A stretch of 64,000 nt of DNA from Tetradesmus obliquus (lineage: Eukaryota > Chlorophyta > Chlorophyceae > Sphaeropleales > Scenedesmaceae). The notes under the pieces were generated by a model. The model was not told where the DNA came from and made no database searches. It was given only the letters and a program-made list of their open reading frames with translations. The translations under genes and the position numbers were made by a program. Positions within the stretch are counted from its first letter, which is position 1. Each line of letters opens with the position of its first letter. Shown piece after piece: positions 19,700 to 32,500 of the stretch. The DNA lies in the NCBI GenBank assembly GCA_030272155.1, contig CP126198.1, positions 806,001-870,000 on the forward strand. The letters are read 5' to 3'.

Positions 19700-22390
19700 A
19701 ACTCACATGGGCTCATGCAACTGTCGTGTGCAAGATACTGAATAGCGGTGGCAGCAGTGGCAACTTTACGGCAACAACAACCACACCAAACAACCTGCTG
19801 GCTATGTTGTTACAAGCAACACCCACACCACAGCAACACACCACAGCAACACAGAATGCACGTGGGGCCTGCATGTAACGGTATGCCTAATGACTGGGCA
19901 GTGGGTGTGGCCTTAATGAGCCTTGACATGCTCATGGTCACTGCCAAGAGCTCCTTTGGTCAACACACGCACTGCCGCACAGTACACGGCCATGATATCA
20001 TCCATGGCAGTGCGCATCTTGGGCCCACCTGCAGGCAAGGCAGCAGGGGCATGCGAGAACACAGACGATTGCGGGAACAGGGGTGCATGTTGCAGGCACA
20101 ACCGCATGACATGCAGGAGGGAGTCATGAAAAGTTCATGCACAGGGGCGGGAAACGCAGCACGAGGCACGCAGTGTGCTGCAGAGCTTCACACAGGAGCC
20201 GCCACACTGCAGCAGCGCAGCAAAAGCAAAGCACCGATGCAGAATGCACAGGGCATGCTGCATGCTGCCTATGTGGTACTCTTGCTACTGGAGCATGTTG
20301 TACAATCGCTGCTCCACATGCAGTGGCTGCTCATGGCCGAAAGCCTTGCAAGAAGCACCATCGCAAGCACAGCCGCAACCCACCTGCTGCTGCTGCCGCT
20401 CCTGCTGCTGCGCCTATTTAGGCAAATTGTTGAAATGGCGGCCATACATGACAGCCATGCACCACCAAAGAAGAACAGCAGTCACAGCACCAGGTGGAGT
20501 GTCAGCAGATCAATGGTGATAAGTGTGTGGTTTGGGGCGGTAGTGCAGGGCTGCCAGGTACTTGGGCAGTGTTCAAGCATGCCTCGTGACACTGCTCCAT
20601 GAGAGTGCTGTTATGAAGAATGTCCTGGCAAAGCACTGCTCACTCTAGACTGCGGAAGAATCATCGCTGAAGGAATTACGCCCTAGCAAAGCGCTGCTTG
20701 GTGGGCACGCGCAGTGTGATAACCCAGCTTGCATAATCAATAGGTTTATACTCCATGCTGCTGTGGCAGCTCGGGCTGCAGAAAACCTTCCCATGGGACC
20801 AGCACATAGTCTTGCAGAAGAGTTGGCAGCAACTGCTGGCATGCGCCACAGGCGGCCGCTGCATGCTGACATACCACCAATGCTCAACTCCAACGCTCAC
20901 CTGGTGCTGTTGTAGTGAAGCAGGGCCGCCAAGGAATGGCAGTTGATGGCGCATGCACAGGAGCAAGGCAGGGCAGAGCAGGGCAGCACAGGTCAACATC
21001 AGTGGCGTATGCAATCAGCATTATGCATGCAGCATTCAGGAGTGCAGGACTGTAATGTGGCACTCTTGTGTTGTCTTTTGACAGCGCAGAGTGCACACAA
21101 AGATTGACCTGTGCAGAGTGTGTGTGGCACTGGTGCATGCTATGATTGGGAGTGCAGAGTGTTGTGGTTTTATGTTGCTGCAACATAGCTGGCTGCAGCA
21201 AAAGCCTTCACATGGATCTGAAATGCAGTTGCCTCGCTGATTCTAATCGGTTACTGATAGCATGAGGGTAGCTACCATGCGCCAGGTGGTGCTGCATGTA
21301 GTGCTCTTAATAAACAGGACTGCTGGGGCATGGGCTTTAGCAGCTGCTTTACAAGCAACTGCAAGCAACGCTGGTTTGGCAGCCTTGCAAGTACATGCAT
21401 GACTCACCTCCTCCTCCTGCTGCTGCTGCTGCTGCTGCGGGACCAGAGAAGAAGCCAGGTGGTAGCCATGAACAGCACATGCAAGGACACGTGGGCAGGA
21501 GATCAGCAAATGGTCAAACAAAGAAGCTTGCAGCATGACAACACAGTGGCTAGCAGCGCACAGGAGCATGCAGGAGGGTGTTGCAGAGGTGGACAACAAC
21601 ACAAGATGTGCAATGTCGGTCAAGAAAGGGTGGGGTGGGAAAGCAAAGCGTGGAGGGGGCATACATTCCACACCGCAGCATGCATCATCAACATGGACAC
21701 AAGCAGGCATCGTGTGCATTGAAGGGCTTGCAGGCATGCAGCAAAGCACTTGCTACAGCACCATAGGAAAAACATAGCAACACCGGGTTGTCCACCAGGG
21801 GCCATGCAGGGTGCTGCTGCACACCCTTGAGTGAGCACCAAAGTTGAGCAACCGTGGCTGGCATGTTGCATGTGGTGATGCATGCAGCACTTGTCATGGC
21901 TAAGACTGCTTCTGCTTGGTTTCACAGCTGCTTCAAATGCAGCAGCAATCCTCTTGCACTGGCAAGCATGCCTGTTGTGAGCAAGGTGTGAAACCCCAGG
22001 ATTGCTTGCATCTCCAAGATCCAACCATCTGCTGAGCTGTTGCCAAATTCTATGGTTCTGGTGGCAAACAATAGACATTTCCACCCACGCTGCACGCAGC
22101 GCATAATGACAGCCTGATGGACACCCTGATTGAGTCAGCGCATCTGCAGCTAGTTTCAGTGACGCCTTTGAAGGCTTGTCTAATGCTACAGCTTCCCAGT
22201 CATCCGACTGATTTTGAACAGTGGAAACGCCTTGTCGGTCAGCGTGCATTGGCTTCAAGAGCGCCCAGCATAATCAGCAAGGCTCCGTGTCACTGTGTAC
22301 CGACATGCAGAGCTGCCAGCAACAACACTGCCTGCACCAACCAAACTGGGGTTCCTGCTGCTGTACAGAGGGTCTCCCTGAGATTCTCAT
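19700..22390. other. Gene-poor stretch
   Basis: About 2.7 kb with several short open frames on both strands, none with a recognisable motif or paired splice sites. The frames are rich in Cys, His, Met and Thr from TGCATG-type composition, which is typical of non-coding sequence in this window. I see no RNA gene. Confidence 0.45.
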
Positions 22391-22397
22391 GACTCAC

Positions 22398-22658
22398 CAG
22401 ACTGGCTGCTCAGCCTGTTCTCCTTGGCTTGCAACTCTCTGATGACCCCCAGCAACTCGACATTCTCCTGCTGCAGCTGCTGCCACTCCTCACGGTTATT
22501 GGACGCTTTCGCATAGTGAATGCCAGCTCTGCCTGCTCTAACCGAGCCTCATGGCGTTCCAGCTTAGCTTGAATGCTTTCCAGCTCCTGCTGCATGGCGG
22601 ACACCCCTGCCAACTCGGCTCCTGCTGTATGGCCGAAGCACGGCGCATTAACATCCAT
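22398..22658 (-). CDS. Coiled-coil exon(s), hypothetical
   Basis: On the minus strand a Met-initiated frame gives MQQELESIQAKLERHEARLE, and an overlapping frame just downstream gives REEWQQLQQENVELLGVIRE ending in a clean GTGAGT donor at about 22397. Both are heptad-like coiled-coil sequence. They lie in different frames, so either a very short intron, a frameshift or chance separates them. No further exons could be linked with confidence. Function unknown. Confidence 0.3.
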
Positions 22659-23279
22659 GAATGGATGTTGGGACGTGTTGATGTGTTAATACTCCGTGGA
22701 ATCAAGGAGCAATGGTAGAAGCCTCGTCGCACCTCCTGAACTCCTTGGACTGAAGCTGCGGATGCGCAAGCACAGCACTGAGTGTCTCCCAATCACTTTT
22801 ATACAAGAACTTCGCGGAGGCGTGAATACATGCAATCTAATGATGGACTGCTGCTGTCGATATGTGCTAGCAACGAGGCAACGCTTGATGGATAGCTGCT
22901 GTCGATGTGCTAGCAACGAGGCGACGCTTAGCAGAGAGCGATTCAACCACGCAGTACACACCAGCTGCCAAGTCTGTTGTTCCGTGTCGTCATGCATTGT
23001 AACACTCGTAGGGTTTGGCTGCTGTTTCTTATTAGGCCCTTCCCTCAGCGTGTAGGTACAATGGTGCCGCCACTAGTGATTTTCATCTCATCTCCGTCTG
23101 CAACGCCAGAGCCGTCACTCCCGTTGCCACTGTGATGACTGCCCTGTAAGCTCGCCAGCGGGCAGGTGCACCGATCGGACACAAGCACAGCACAGTACAA
23201 CCCCTTGTGAGGAGGAGGAGGAGAGGAGGAGGAGTCAAGCTCTTCAAGAACGGCATTCGTCAGCCAACCAAGGCTCAGC

Positions 23280-23537
23280 TTGCAGATGCTCCCAGCTGAT
23301 GTCCGCAACGCGCTATGCGGGAAGTTGGTTCATGGTTCAATCTGCAAGGCGTGCAGGCAGCCACACAAGACAGGGTGCTGTGAGCACTATGGCTCAAAGA
23401 ACAAGACCACCACGCAGCTGTGGCTGAATTTGAAGCTGGTGGCTGTGGAGCCAGCAGGCAGAAACCACGTGGATGACTGGTATGACGCAGATTGCGGGGC
23501 TGGTGCTCCGGCCACTTTGCACTCAGTGGCATGGTGA
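23280..23537 (+). CDS. Small Cys/His-rich ORF, hypothetical
   Basis: An 85-residue frame containing ICKACRQPHKTGCCEHYGSK, a C-x2-C-x7-CC-x-H arrangement that could bind zinc. I do not recognise the family. It lies about 2 kb from the fossil resolvase at 25510-26449, so a shared origin is conceivable but not shown. Confidence 0.3.
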   Translation: MQMLPADVRNALCGKLVHGSICKACRQPHKTGCCEHYGSKNKTTTQLWLNLKLVAVEPAGRNHVDDWYDADCGAGAPATLHSVAW

Positions 23538-24354
23538 ATTCGTTGTGTATGTCGCTGCACTGGACACACCACCATCGCCAACAGCCACAGTGAGCGTTGC
23601 AGTTGCGCTTTGCGACTTGAACCATCCAAGCTCTCTTAACACATGCCTGGGCCCAATGCACCCCGGGGTGCATTTCTCTGTCCACATTACAGTTTGATTG
23701 AGCGACAGGAGCAGCTGTCACCCCGCTGATTCGTCTACCAATAAACACATGTTTATTGGTCACTGTGAAAGTCAGTCCCTGCGGTTGTCATGACATACGT
23801 TTGGCCCCTATTTTAGTCTGCAAGGCGGCAAAAGGTATCGAATGATCATACTTGTATCTTCAAGCAAATTACAAACGTTCAGAACTGCGAATAGCGTGAA
23901 GTCCCAACAACTCTTGTGCGGGCAACTACTCGCAGCGTGGGGTAGGAGGAGCACGCACGTGAGCCGCTGAGACGCAGGTTAGTCTTTGCGGGATCATGTG
24001 AAGACGCCGTTTGAAAGGCGTTGCTTGATGTTGCTCTGTCCCAGGCCGGGCTGACTGGAAGGCAGCCACAGTAGCACGCAATAGCATGAAACAAGCACTG
24101 TTCTTATCAACTGTGCACTGCTGTCCGCTCTCAATCACAAGCCAACAAAAGGCACTCAAAAAGGATGTGGCGTAGTGTTACAGTCACACAGGGCCTGCAT
24201 TGAATGCCCCTAACTGGGTTGGGTGCTGCTGTGCCGCACAGCCAAGTACCCTCCAAAATGTCATGCCACGGCTCACTGCACAGCTAGCTGCAGTCACAAG
24301 ATACACATGCATAAAGCCCACACTCATCCCACACTACTGCTCAACACTCCTGTC

Positions 24355-25458
24355 TCAGCTAAGTCTCAGCTGCACTTCCTGCAGCCACTCCGCCTCCACT
24401 CTAGTCAGTGTCTCCAGCGCCTTACTGCTGCTAGTCTCAGAGGGCTGCAGAACATGCAGAATGCTGCTGATCTTGTCACTGCAGAGCTCCTGCAATTTGC
24501 GCTGCAACTGCAGGGGCTGGGCAAGGTCACGCACAGCATTCTGGTAGAAACGGCCCTTGATGAAGTTGCCTTCAAAACGCTCCACGCGGAACAGCCGAAT
24601 CAGGTGCGTGCTGCTGCTGCTGCTGCTGCTGTGCTTGTTGCGGCTGCTCTTGCTGTTGCGCTTGTTGCTGCTACTGCTCTTGTTGGTGTTGCGCTTGCAG
24701 CTGCTGCCAGCGGCACCACCTGCATCTTCAGCAGTAGTAGCAGCAGCTGCTGCTGCCACCTTGAAGCTGGCTGGGTCGCGCATGAAGGTGTCTGCATCAA
24801 CCTCCATGAACACGTGATCGCCCAGCTGCACCCAGCACGCATCATCCCCGGCCTCATCCTCATCAAGCCACACGCCAGGCCGGCCATCAGATACTGCAGG
24901 AGGAGGCTTCTGCACCTTTTGCTTCTTGCTGTTGTCCGCCTCTGCTGCTGCTGCTGCTGCTGCCAATGATGGCAGTGCCATGCCTGCGCTTCTTGCCTGT
25001 GCTAGTAGGTGCTGCTGCTGCTGCTGGTGCTGCTGTAGGGATCGCAGCAGTGGTGCCACACGCTGGCACGGCAAGCCCTCTGAGGCTGCCTGTGATTGCC
25101 TGCAGGACAGCCTCAGGCACTGAAGCACCCTCGCGCACTGCTGCGTACAACTGCTTCAGCCCCTGCTTAATGGCTGCTTCCACAGCTGGGTCTGCTGCAA
25201 CCCTCAGCAAAGGCACCACGGCAGCTACTGCAGCAGCATGCGCAGCATCTGCCTCGCTGCTCAAAGCCATTGAGAGGTCTGACACTGAGTCCAGGGCTGC
25301 AGTCATGCTGATGGGGGGCTGTGCTGTCCTTGCTGCCTCTAGCAGCACTGGCGCTGGCGCTGCTGGCTGCTGCGGCTGCTGCACTGCAGTGACTGCTGCT
25401 GCAGCTGTGTTTGCGGCAGCACGCTGCTGCGGCCTCGCGCCATCCAGCTGCAGGGCGC
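24355..25458 (-). CDS. Probable 3' exons of the unrecognised minus-strand gene
   Basis: The exon from 25458 downward starts after a CTGCAG acceptor and reads GALQLDGARPQQRAAAN; its phase matches the donor at 26570 of the gene upstream, with an 1.1-kb intron between. It continues as Ala/Gln-rich sequence with a basic KKRRHG stretch. An overlapping frame further on encodes KKQKVQKPPPAVSDGRPGVW, DACWVQLGDHVFMEVDADTF and HLIRLFRVERFEGNFIKGRF, ending at 24355. The latter resembles a BAH-type fold (GDHVFMEV start, RVERFE middle), but that is a weak match. The step between the two frames is unresolved. Confidence 0.4.
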
Positions 25459-25509
25459 CTGCAGGCAATGCAAAGGTGCAGGTGCCAGAAGAGGCATTAT
25501 TAACATCGG

Positions 25510-26449
25510 CTTCACACAACATACACACATGCTACGCAGCAACCCCAAACCTCCTGGGAAGTATTGCCTAAGCATAGACCCGGGGATCCAGAATGCAGGC
25601 GTGTGCGCCTTTGACAGCACATCGCAAACCATTGTCTACTGGAATTGACACAAACTGCTGGACGTGCACGAGCAGGTAATACGCAGCACAGATCAGGTGA
25701 AGCTCTATCTGGACACAATCACAGACAACGTAGAGGCAGCACTGAAATGCAATGACTACTGGATCCTGGTTGAAGAGCAGCCCTGGGACACTGACGCCAA
25801 GAAGGGCATTGTTTTCAATCTCCAGTTGCAGCAGGCAATAGTGATGTACTTTTTATGCAGAGGCAAGACTGTTCGGGTGTTGAATGCCAGCGAGCGTTAC
25901 AAGTTCCTGGGAATCCCAAATTGGCAGCAGATGACCCGATGCTTCCGCAAAGTGAGCACAGCAAATGCTGTGCGACAGCTGCTGGAGCCAAGAGAAGACA
26001 ATGCCTTTGCAGCGCGCAAACATGATGTAAGGGTATGGCAGGCAGCGCGAGAGTCCCAGCATGACATGGCCGATGCCCTGGGGCAGGTGCTCTGCTACTT
26101 CTACAGGAACAGAGATGCAGTAACGGATGGCAGGGTGGTAGAAGCAGAGCTTACCAACAGGCTGCTGGTGGCCCCTGAGCAGCAATTCGCAACCAGCAGT
26201 GCACAGCAACAACAGCAGCAGCAGCCTAGCCTGAGATATGACCGCAGCAGCAGCGGTAGCGGCGGCGCAGGGCCTTCGTCTACTTCCCAGAAGAAGGCAA
26301 AGCATGACAGCGCAGCCCGGCACATCCAAGCCAAGGCACTGCTGCAGAAGACACTCACGCAGCTGCAGGCAGAACACTCAGAGCTGTTGCCACGCGCGCA
26401 AGGCTCAGCGCAGCAGCAGCAGAGCAGCAACGCACAGAAGCTGTATTAA
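25510..26449 (+). pseudogene. Fossil RuvC-fold Holliday-junction resolvase, A22/Cce1 type
   Basis: An intron-free frame of roughly 310 codons with the marks of the poxvirus A22-like / fungal Cce1-Ydc2 branch of RuvC-fold resolvases: CLSIDPGIQNAGVCAFD (first acidic motif), DYWILVEEQPW (second acidic motif), then QLQQAIVMYFLCRGKTVRVL and ASERYKFLGI. In the known family these enzymes cut four-way DNA junctions, in large DNA viruses during genome resolution. The C-terminal part is Gln/Ser-rich like host proteins here. It appears broken, with about one break, so I treat it as an old virus-derived copy of the nucleocytoplasmic large DNA virus kind; a host mitochondrial origin is the alternative. 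It lies on the opposite strand inside a probable intron of the surrounding gene. Confidence 0.5.
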
Positions 26450-26569
26450 GTATATCAGACCCACAGAAACAGCAGAACCCTGCATGAGTTCTTGAAATAT
26501 CTCAGCGACTACAATCAGAAAGGAACCTATCTGTGCAACTTAGCCAACCTCAATGCCAGGCTGTCTCAC

Positions 26570-29500
26570 CTATTGCAGCCGCCACGCGCTCCTCTGTGAA
26601 GGTGCTGTACAGAGCAGGGTAGGCATAGCTGGCAGCATCGCCCCAAAACTTGGCCCCCAGCTTGTGGCTAGGCTGCTGCCAAAGCAGCAGTGTCTCGCCA
26701 GGCCAGACATACACATCGCACGGCTGCTTGGCCCAGTTGCCGCTCAGCGGCCTGCCGCCAGCAACAAACTCAGCAGCCACGCGCACTTGCACGCGCTGCT
26801 GCTGCCCAGCTTGCATGTGCAGCCCTTCCTTGGTCATCAGCTGAGCAACAGTGTAGCGGCTGTAGGTGGTGCTGCGGACGCTGCAGCTGCCACCTAGAGC
26901 ACACAGCGGCTTGGACAGCTGGCGCCACAGCTTGCTGTTTGGTACCAGCAGCAGCAAGCCAGCACCATGCCGCAGCGTGCTGGCGCCAGCAGGGCCTGGC
27001 GATGCTGTTGGTGTCTGTGCCAGCGCGCCTGCTGTTGACTCGAGTGATGCTGCTGCTGCTGGCTCTGCCGCCGCGGCTGCAGTGCCTGCAGTGCGTGCTG
27101 GCTCTGCTGCAGTTCTTGCTGGCTGTGCAGGCCCCGTTGCTGGACCACCCACCATCTGTGTTGGTGGCACTGCTGCTGCCTCCTGCGCAAGCGCAAGCGC
27201 AAGGCGGGTGTTGTTGCGCGCAGCAGCTGCTGCACTGTCTGCCATAGCTGCACTGGCATCTGCAGCAGCTGCGTTGCCGGCTGCCACGTGCCTCGCTGTG
27301 TCTGCAGCTGCCTGCACAGCAGATGCAGCAGCTGCTGCGGCTGTCGCTAGCACCGCATCGCTGTGCGCTGCTGGGTTTGCAAAGCTGCTTTTGATGGCAT
27401 CCCAATCGGCAGCCAGCAAGCACACCACGCTCTGCAGCAGCACTGGGCAGGCAGGCTTGGAGGGCAGCCTGTCTGCGCCGTACAGCTCTGCATTGCTGGC
27501 ATGAATGCTCTCACGCAGCTGCTGCAGGTGCGCGTCTGCTTCTGCTGCTGACATGTGCTGGTACTGCCAGTCGCAGGCATCCCTGCATGATGCCAGCTGA
27601 TAGCCGCTGTGCATGAGCGGCACAGTCAGCTTGCGCAGCATCCCGCTCAGGCTGCCCTCTGCCTCCACGCAGTCGATGATGGACTGCCAGAGGTCTGGCG
27701 TGCACTTGTTGAGGCCGTAAAGCTGCGCCAGCTCTGTGGCCTGCTGCAGCTGCGCCCTGCCTGCCTCATCCAAGCCGGCCACCACGCCGCTGTTGGCCAG
27801 GGTGGGGCACCTGTTGCAGCATGCGGAGCAGCAAAGCAGGTCAGGTCAGGGGCAGTGCTGGTCAACTATTGTCTCCATCTAAACAGACTGGCAGCATGCT
27901 GGAGCAGAAGTTGTTCCCAGCTGACCACTGCACAAGCCGCACAGGCAAGTCGCTCATGCCCAGTGCACAATCTCAGGCAGGCTGCTTACCAGCCCAGCAG
28001 TAACAGCTTGAAGGTAACAGTCTGCACATCTCTGCCAGCATGTTGCGCATAGGGCAGCCGGTGCCCAAAGCCAAACAAGTAGTTCTCTACGTAGGTGCGC
28101 CAGGATTGGGCTGCTGCAGAGCGCCCAGCGCGCGCGATGTACCTGCAGGAGCAACCCCATGCACATGCATCAATACAGAAAGGATGGATGAGGCATCGTA
28201 GTGGCAGCAGCATCATAGCAGCTCCTTTGGGACAGGCAGGTCAGCATTAGCCTGTCACAGCCTGCAGTGCCCCATCATTTCCCTGGCAGAGCACCCAGCT
28301 GCAGGTCACTGCAGACTCACAATGACACAGGCAGGAGAACTCACCATTCCCAGAAGTCGCTGGGAAGGCTGGCCTTGAGCAGCTGCCTCATAATCAGGAA
28401 CACCTCGCCAGCATGCATGGAGCGGAAGCCGTACAAACTCGGGCGGTTGTGCTGCTGCATCAGGTCTGCTGGAGGAGCACTGGTGCCTGCGAGCAGAGTG
28501 CAAGCAAGCATTGCCTGATTTACCAAGCCACTCCTGGAACAGCTGCACACATGCACAAACTGGGTGCAGCAACCATCTGGTCTGCTTTGAACTTTTAAAT
28601 ATTTGGGGCCAGAGGCAAAAATTCAAGGATTCGTGCGGATTAATTGGAAAAGTGCTTTGCAATTTCATCTTGAATGTTTGAATTCTTGAATTTCCATATA
28701 TAAGGGTGTGTGGAGAGAGGCTGATTAAGAGTTGTGTCAGCACAACACTGATGTGGGTTTGGCAGGGGCTGAAAAGGCGGTTATTCAGCATTCAAAAATG
28801 CAAGGCGCGGCACAGCTACACAAGCTCTTGGCGTTGTTGTATGCAGTGAGTGGCTATTGTCATCGATAGTCATGTTCAAACTGCTACTTCAGGACTTGGC
28901 TTTTTCAGTGAACAGACATTCACAAGACCCAGAAGCACATCTCACCCTTGGACTTGTCAAAGCTGTTGCCCAGGAATTTGGCTCCTGCCAGAGCAGAGTT
29001 GACCATGCTTGGGGTGACCTCGTCAAAGCTGGCAACATGCTGGAGCCCCCCATACGGCAGGGTGAAGCCCATGGCATTGTTCAGAGTGTGCTGAGTGCCA
29101 GTGATGTTACCCTCACCACCGCTGCTGCTGCTGCTGCTGCTGTTGCCGCTGCTCCTCCTTCTGCTGCTGCTTTCACCGCCACTGCTGCTGGCTGCACTTG
29201 CACAGCTGCTGCTGGAGGGACTGCCGGCCCCCCGCTGCTGTTTGATAATGGGCTCTGCTGGTGATACTGGCTGCAGGTACATGAGCACAGCAAAGGCCAG
29301 GGCAGTGATGCTGGCCAGGCACAGGCCGCTGCAGGCTGCCGGCAGGATGTCATGGTACTCTGGCGTGCCAAAGTCCATGTAGCCTTTGCAGTGGTAGTAC
29401 ACTGCAGCAAACCCTGTGCCTAGAGTGGCCTGGAACTGCTTCAGCAGCCCGCTGAGACCTAGAGCCCACACTGGTGGCTCAGCTGACAGCCCTGGAACAG

Positions 29501-30656
29501 AACTGTGATCCCAGGTGCCCCGCGCTGTCTCAGCCTGGCGCGAGCCCATGTACAGGTGCTGAGCTGTGGCCAGCAGGGCCTGTGCAGCCTGCCGCGCCCG
29601 GAACGCTGCGCTGGTTGTGGCGAACTGCCGCTGGTCAACCTGCTGGGATGAAACCACATGGGGTTGCCGCGCTCCTTGAGGGCGAGCTGCTGAGCACTGC
29701 AGGCAGGGCATGAGTACACAGTAAGGCAACGCACGGTCAGCAGCAAGAGGGCAAGTAAACTTGGCTGGACTGCCGCTGGTATAGGAGAGATACAATGCCA
29801 GCTGGCAGTCAAGCATCCTTCACCACACATGGGCACATGCAGCATCAGCGAAAAGCTGGCGTAGTTTGGGATGGTGCTCACTTGACCTCCTTGAGCGCTG
29901 ACAGCAGCTCAGCTTCAAGGTACATGACCTTCTCCACTGCGTTGTTGAAGCTGACTGGCATGGCCTTGAACCGCGGCTTTGAGGTGCCTGCAAGTGCTGC
30001 TGCTGCTCTCTTGCTGCTGCCAGGAGGGCGCCCACCCTGCGACGGGCAGGTGAGAATGCTTCAGGTTCTGGACTTGGAGGTGGTTGCCATCTGAAAGCAA
30101 AAACCTGAAGCATTTTCACCAAGGTACAGCATATGCTTTCTGCAGGCATCTGCCAGCTCTTTTGCATCTTCAGTAAGTTTGTGCATTTTGAAGAGCTTCA
30201 GGCTGTCCTAGCACACAAAGTGAGCAGGCAAGTACTGAAGTTCACCTTGCAGCCCCATCACGCCTCCATAAGGCGGGTGATGGTCCTAGAGTTTGCAGGC
30301 AAAGCCAGGTCAACCTGCACAGGAGCATCAACGGTTAGAGAGATGGCGCCACACCCAGCTGCTGAGAGAAGCTAAGTACCGCCTGTTAATTCACCTGCAG
30401 CTGCTGGATCCTGCCATCAGCATCCTTGTACTCAATGTGGCGCTTGCAAGTAGCCTGCTCCTCTGAAGACAGGGCGAGAGTGCGGCCAAGCCACAGTGGT
30501 AGCCGCAGTTCCTGCACAGGGGGAGTTAGCAGCCAGTACATTCAACAGGCTAGGAGCTGATGCCAGCAACACCTGACATACCTGGTCCTGCACGGTGCTG
30601 GGAAGCAGCTTAGCGACATGCCCGCAGCCAAGCTTGCGCAAATCATGGACTCCCAT
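26570..30656 (-). CDS. Unrecognised multi-exon protein with membrane segment
   Basis: Nine exons on the minus strand join in consistent phase: 30656-30582, 30511-30395, 30314-30262, 30202-30120, 29987-29887, 29639-28946, 28486-28345, 28142-27990, 27810-26570 (about 890 residues so far, probably continuing at 25458). Visible pieces: ELRLPLWLGRTLALSSEEQA; KLTEDAKELADACRKHM; AVEKVMYLEAELLSALKE; a probable membrane helix SGLCLASITALAFAVLMYL after FAAVYYHCKGYMDFG; a Ser-rich insert; RTYVENYLFGFGHRLPY; YGLNKCTPDLWQSIIDCVEA; and a long Ala-rich region. The start Met at 30656 follows an in-frame stop. I do not recognise the family and assign no function. Unlike its neighbours, this gene shows no obvious exon-edge duplications. 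The donors at 29886 and 30261 are weak. Confidence 0.55.
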
Positions 30657-32074
30657 TGCTGCAGGTCACCGTTCACAATTATATCAAAGGCATGCACTCC
30701 AGCGTGTTGAGCCCTCTGCTGTAGGCGCTGCAAAGCAGCACGCTGGGATGCACTGCTGATGTTGATGCTGTCAGGCAAATGCTGCAGAGGCTGCATTTGC
30801 CTGCCCAAGAGCCCTGCCACAGAAAAAAAACTCTTGCAGAAACTTTGCTTTGTGCAACAGCCACATCTTGAGAATCTGTTGCTGAGGTGAGGTAAAGTCA
30901 TGTACTTATCTTTTCCATTCAAAATGTCCACCACCCCGTCCTCAGACGTGGAAACCATTCATGTCCATGTTCATGTTACCAATCAAGCCAGAGCTCACGT
31001 TCAAACATGTGGGGTGCATGCCACCAGGCATGACACCACAGGCCCCAGCCCACTGGATATTAGGCAAGGCACATGTGCCTGGTGATGCACCATTGCACTG
31101 TGTGTTATTGCCTACTGCATTGCCATCAGCTTGCAAGCAAAAATCTGGCTACAGCGTAGATCAGTGCAAGGGAGTACAGTACAAGCTCAAACACCACGAG
31201 ACAACAAATGAGCATACAAGCCAACAACAAAGGTGCAAAAAAATGATGCACAGCGGCACAACACCACCCTCGCTACTGCATGCTTGCTTGCTTGCTTGCT
31301 TGAATGCTGGCACACAAGGCATGCCAACAGCCGCACACTAAGCAGCAGCAGTGGATTGTGCTTGCAACCCTCAAGACATGTACAAGTTCAAAACTGAGAG
31401 CAATGCTTACTACAAATGCTGCTAAAGCAGTAGCTACTGCTCGAAGAAAAGCTAGTGGCTGCGCGCCCCTAGATGCTCACTGCACGGTAGACTGTGCAAA
31501 ACCCTCCGCAAACCCTGCCAAAAACGCACACCTTCCACCAGTACAGGTCACTACAGCACCCAAAAACTCCGTGTACAACATTAGAACACTGAACAGCATA
31601 TGATGTGATGCAAAACCGAAAACAAAAAAGCGCCTGTGGCATGCTGTTGCCACAGCGATCGGTGGGCCCTGGGCAATGCATAGGGTGCTGTGTGAAATGC
31701 ATAGCCTGTCTGTGTAATTGCAGGCCCACTTTGATGATGTGCAACTTTACTACTGGCCAAGCAGTCACGGCGGCCCAAAAACTCTTGCTAAGCTAGCCAA
31801 CCTACCACCCGTCTTTTTCATTGTAGTGTACAGCAGCCACGCCTCAACAGCCGCACTAGCAAAGAGCTCAAGCACATCCACATAAAACCGTGCAACACAA
31901 GCCAACACATGCGTGCCACGACGCACAACCACACAGAAAAGAGCGTGGTGTAGCCATGTCTGTTTGCCACTCTTTCAGGAACTGCAGCAAGGGTACGCAT
32001 ACACAGTTGTGCAGCACATGCTACCACAAGGCCCCAGCTGCAACATGTATCACTGCATGCACACCGCTTGGCTC

Positions 32075-32500
32075 TGGCGAGTGGCCTCGGCTGTCAGCTG
32101 TGCACAGTATGATCTTGATTGAAAGGCATACACACCCCGGCATCACGCTGCTGCAATGCAGTAACCACGCAGCAAGTGCATGCTCACACATCACACCTGC
32201 ACATCACTGCAGACCACAGTGTAACCCCGGCTGTGCACAGTGTGACCGCAACTGAGAGGCACACACAAGGCATCACACAGCAATACCGAATGCAGCAACC
32301 ACGCAGCAGGTGCATGGCTCGCACATAACACCTGCACATCACTGCAGACCACAGGTGTAACCCCGGCTGTCCACAGTGTGACCTCCACTGAGAGTCGCAA
32401 CAACCAAAGTGCATCACGCTGCTGTCATGCAGCGATCACACAGCAAGTGCATGCGCGCGCATCACACCGGCACATCCTGAAGACAAGGAAGTGCAGCGAT
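32075..32500. repeat. Tandem repeat, period about 130-135 bases
   Basis: Three to four diverged units share GCAGACCACAGTGTAACCCC (32209 and, with one insertion, 32344), CTGTGCACAGTGTGACC and a CACGCAGCAAGTGCATG block. No open frame is maintained through the units, so this looks like a non-coding minisatellite. Confidence 0.7.

Noticed and set aside
30395-30656. GINS-subunit-like LPLWL motif in the unrecognised gene
   Set aside because: The LPLWLGRTL stretch recalls GINS subunits, but the order of the surrounding segments and the total length do not fit.
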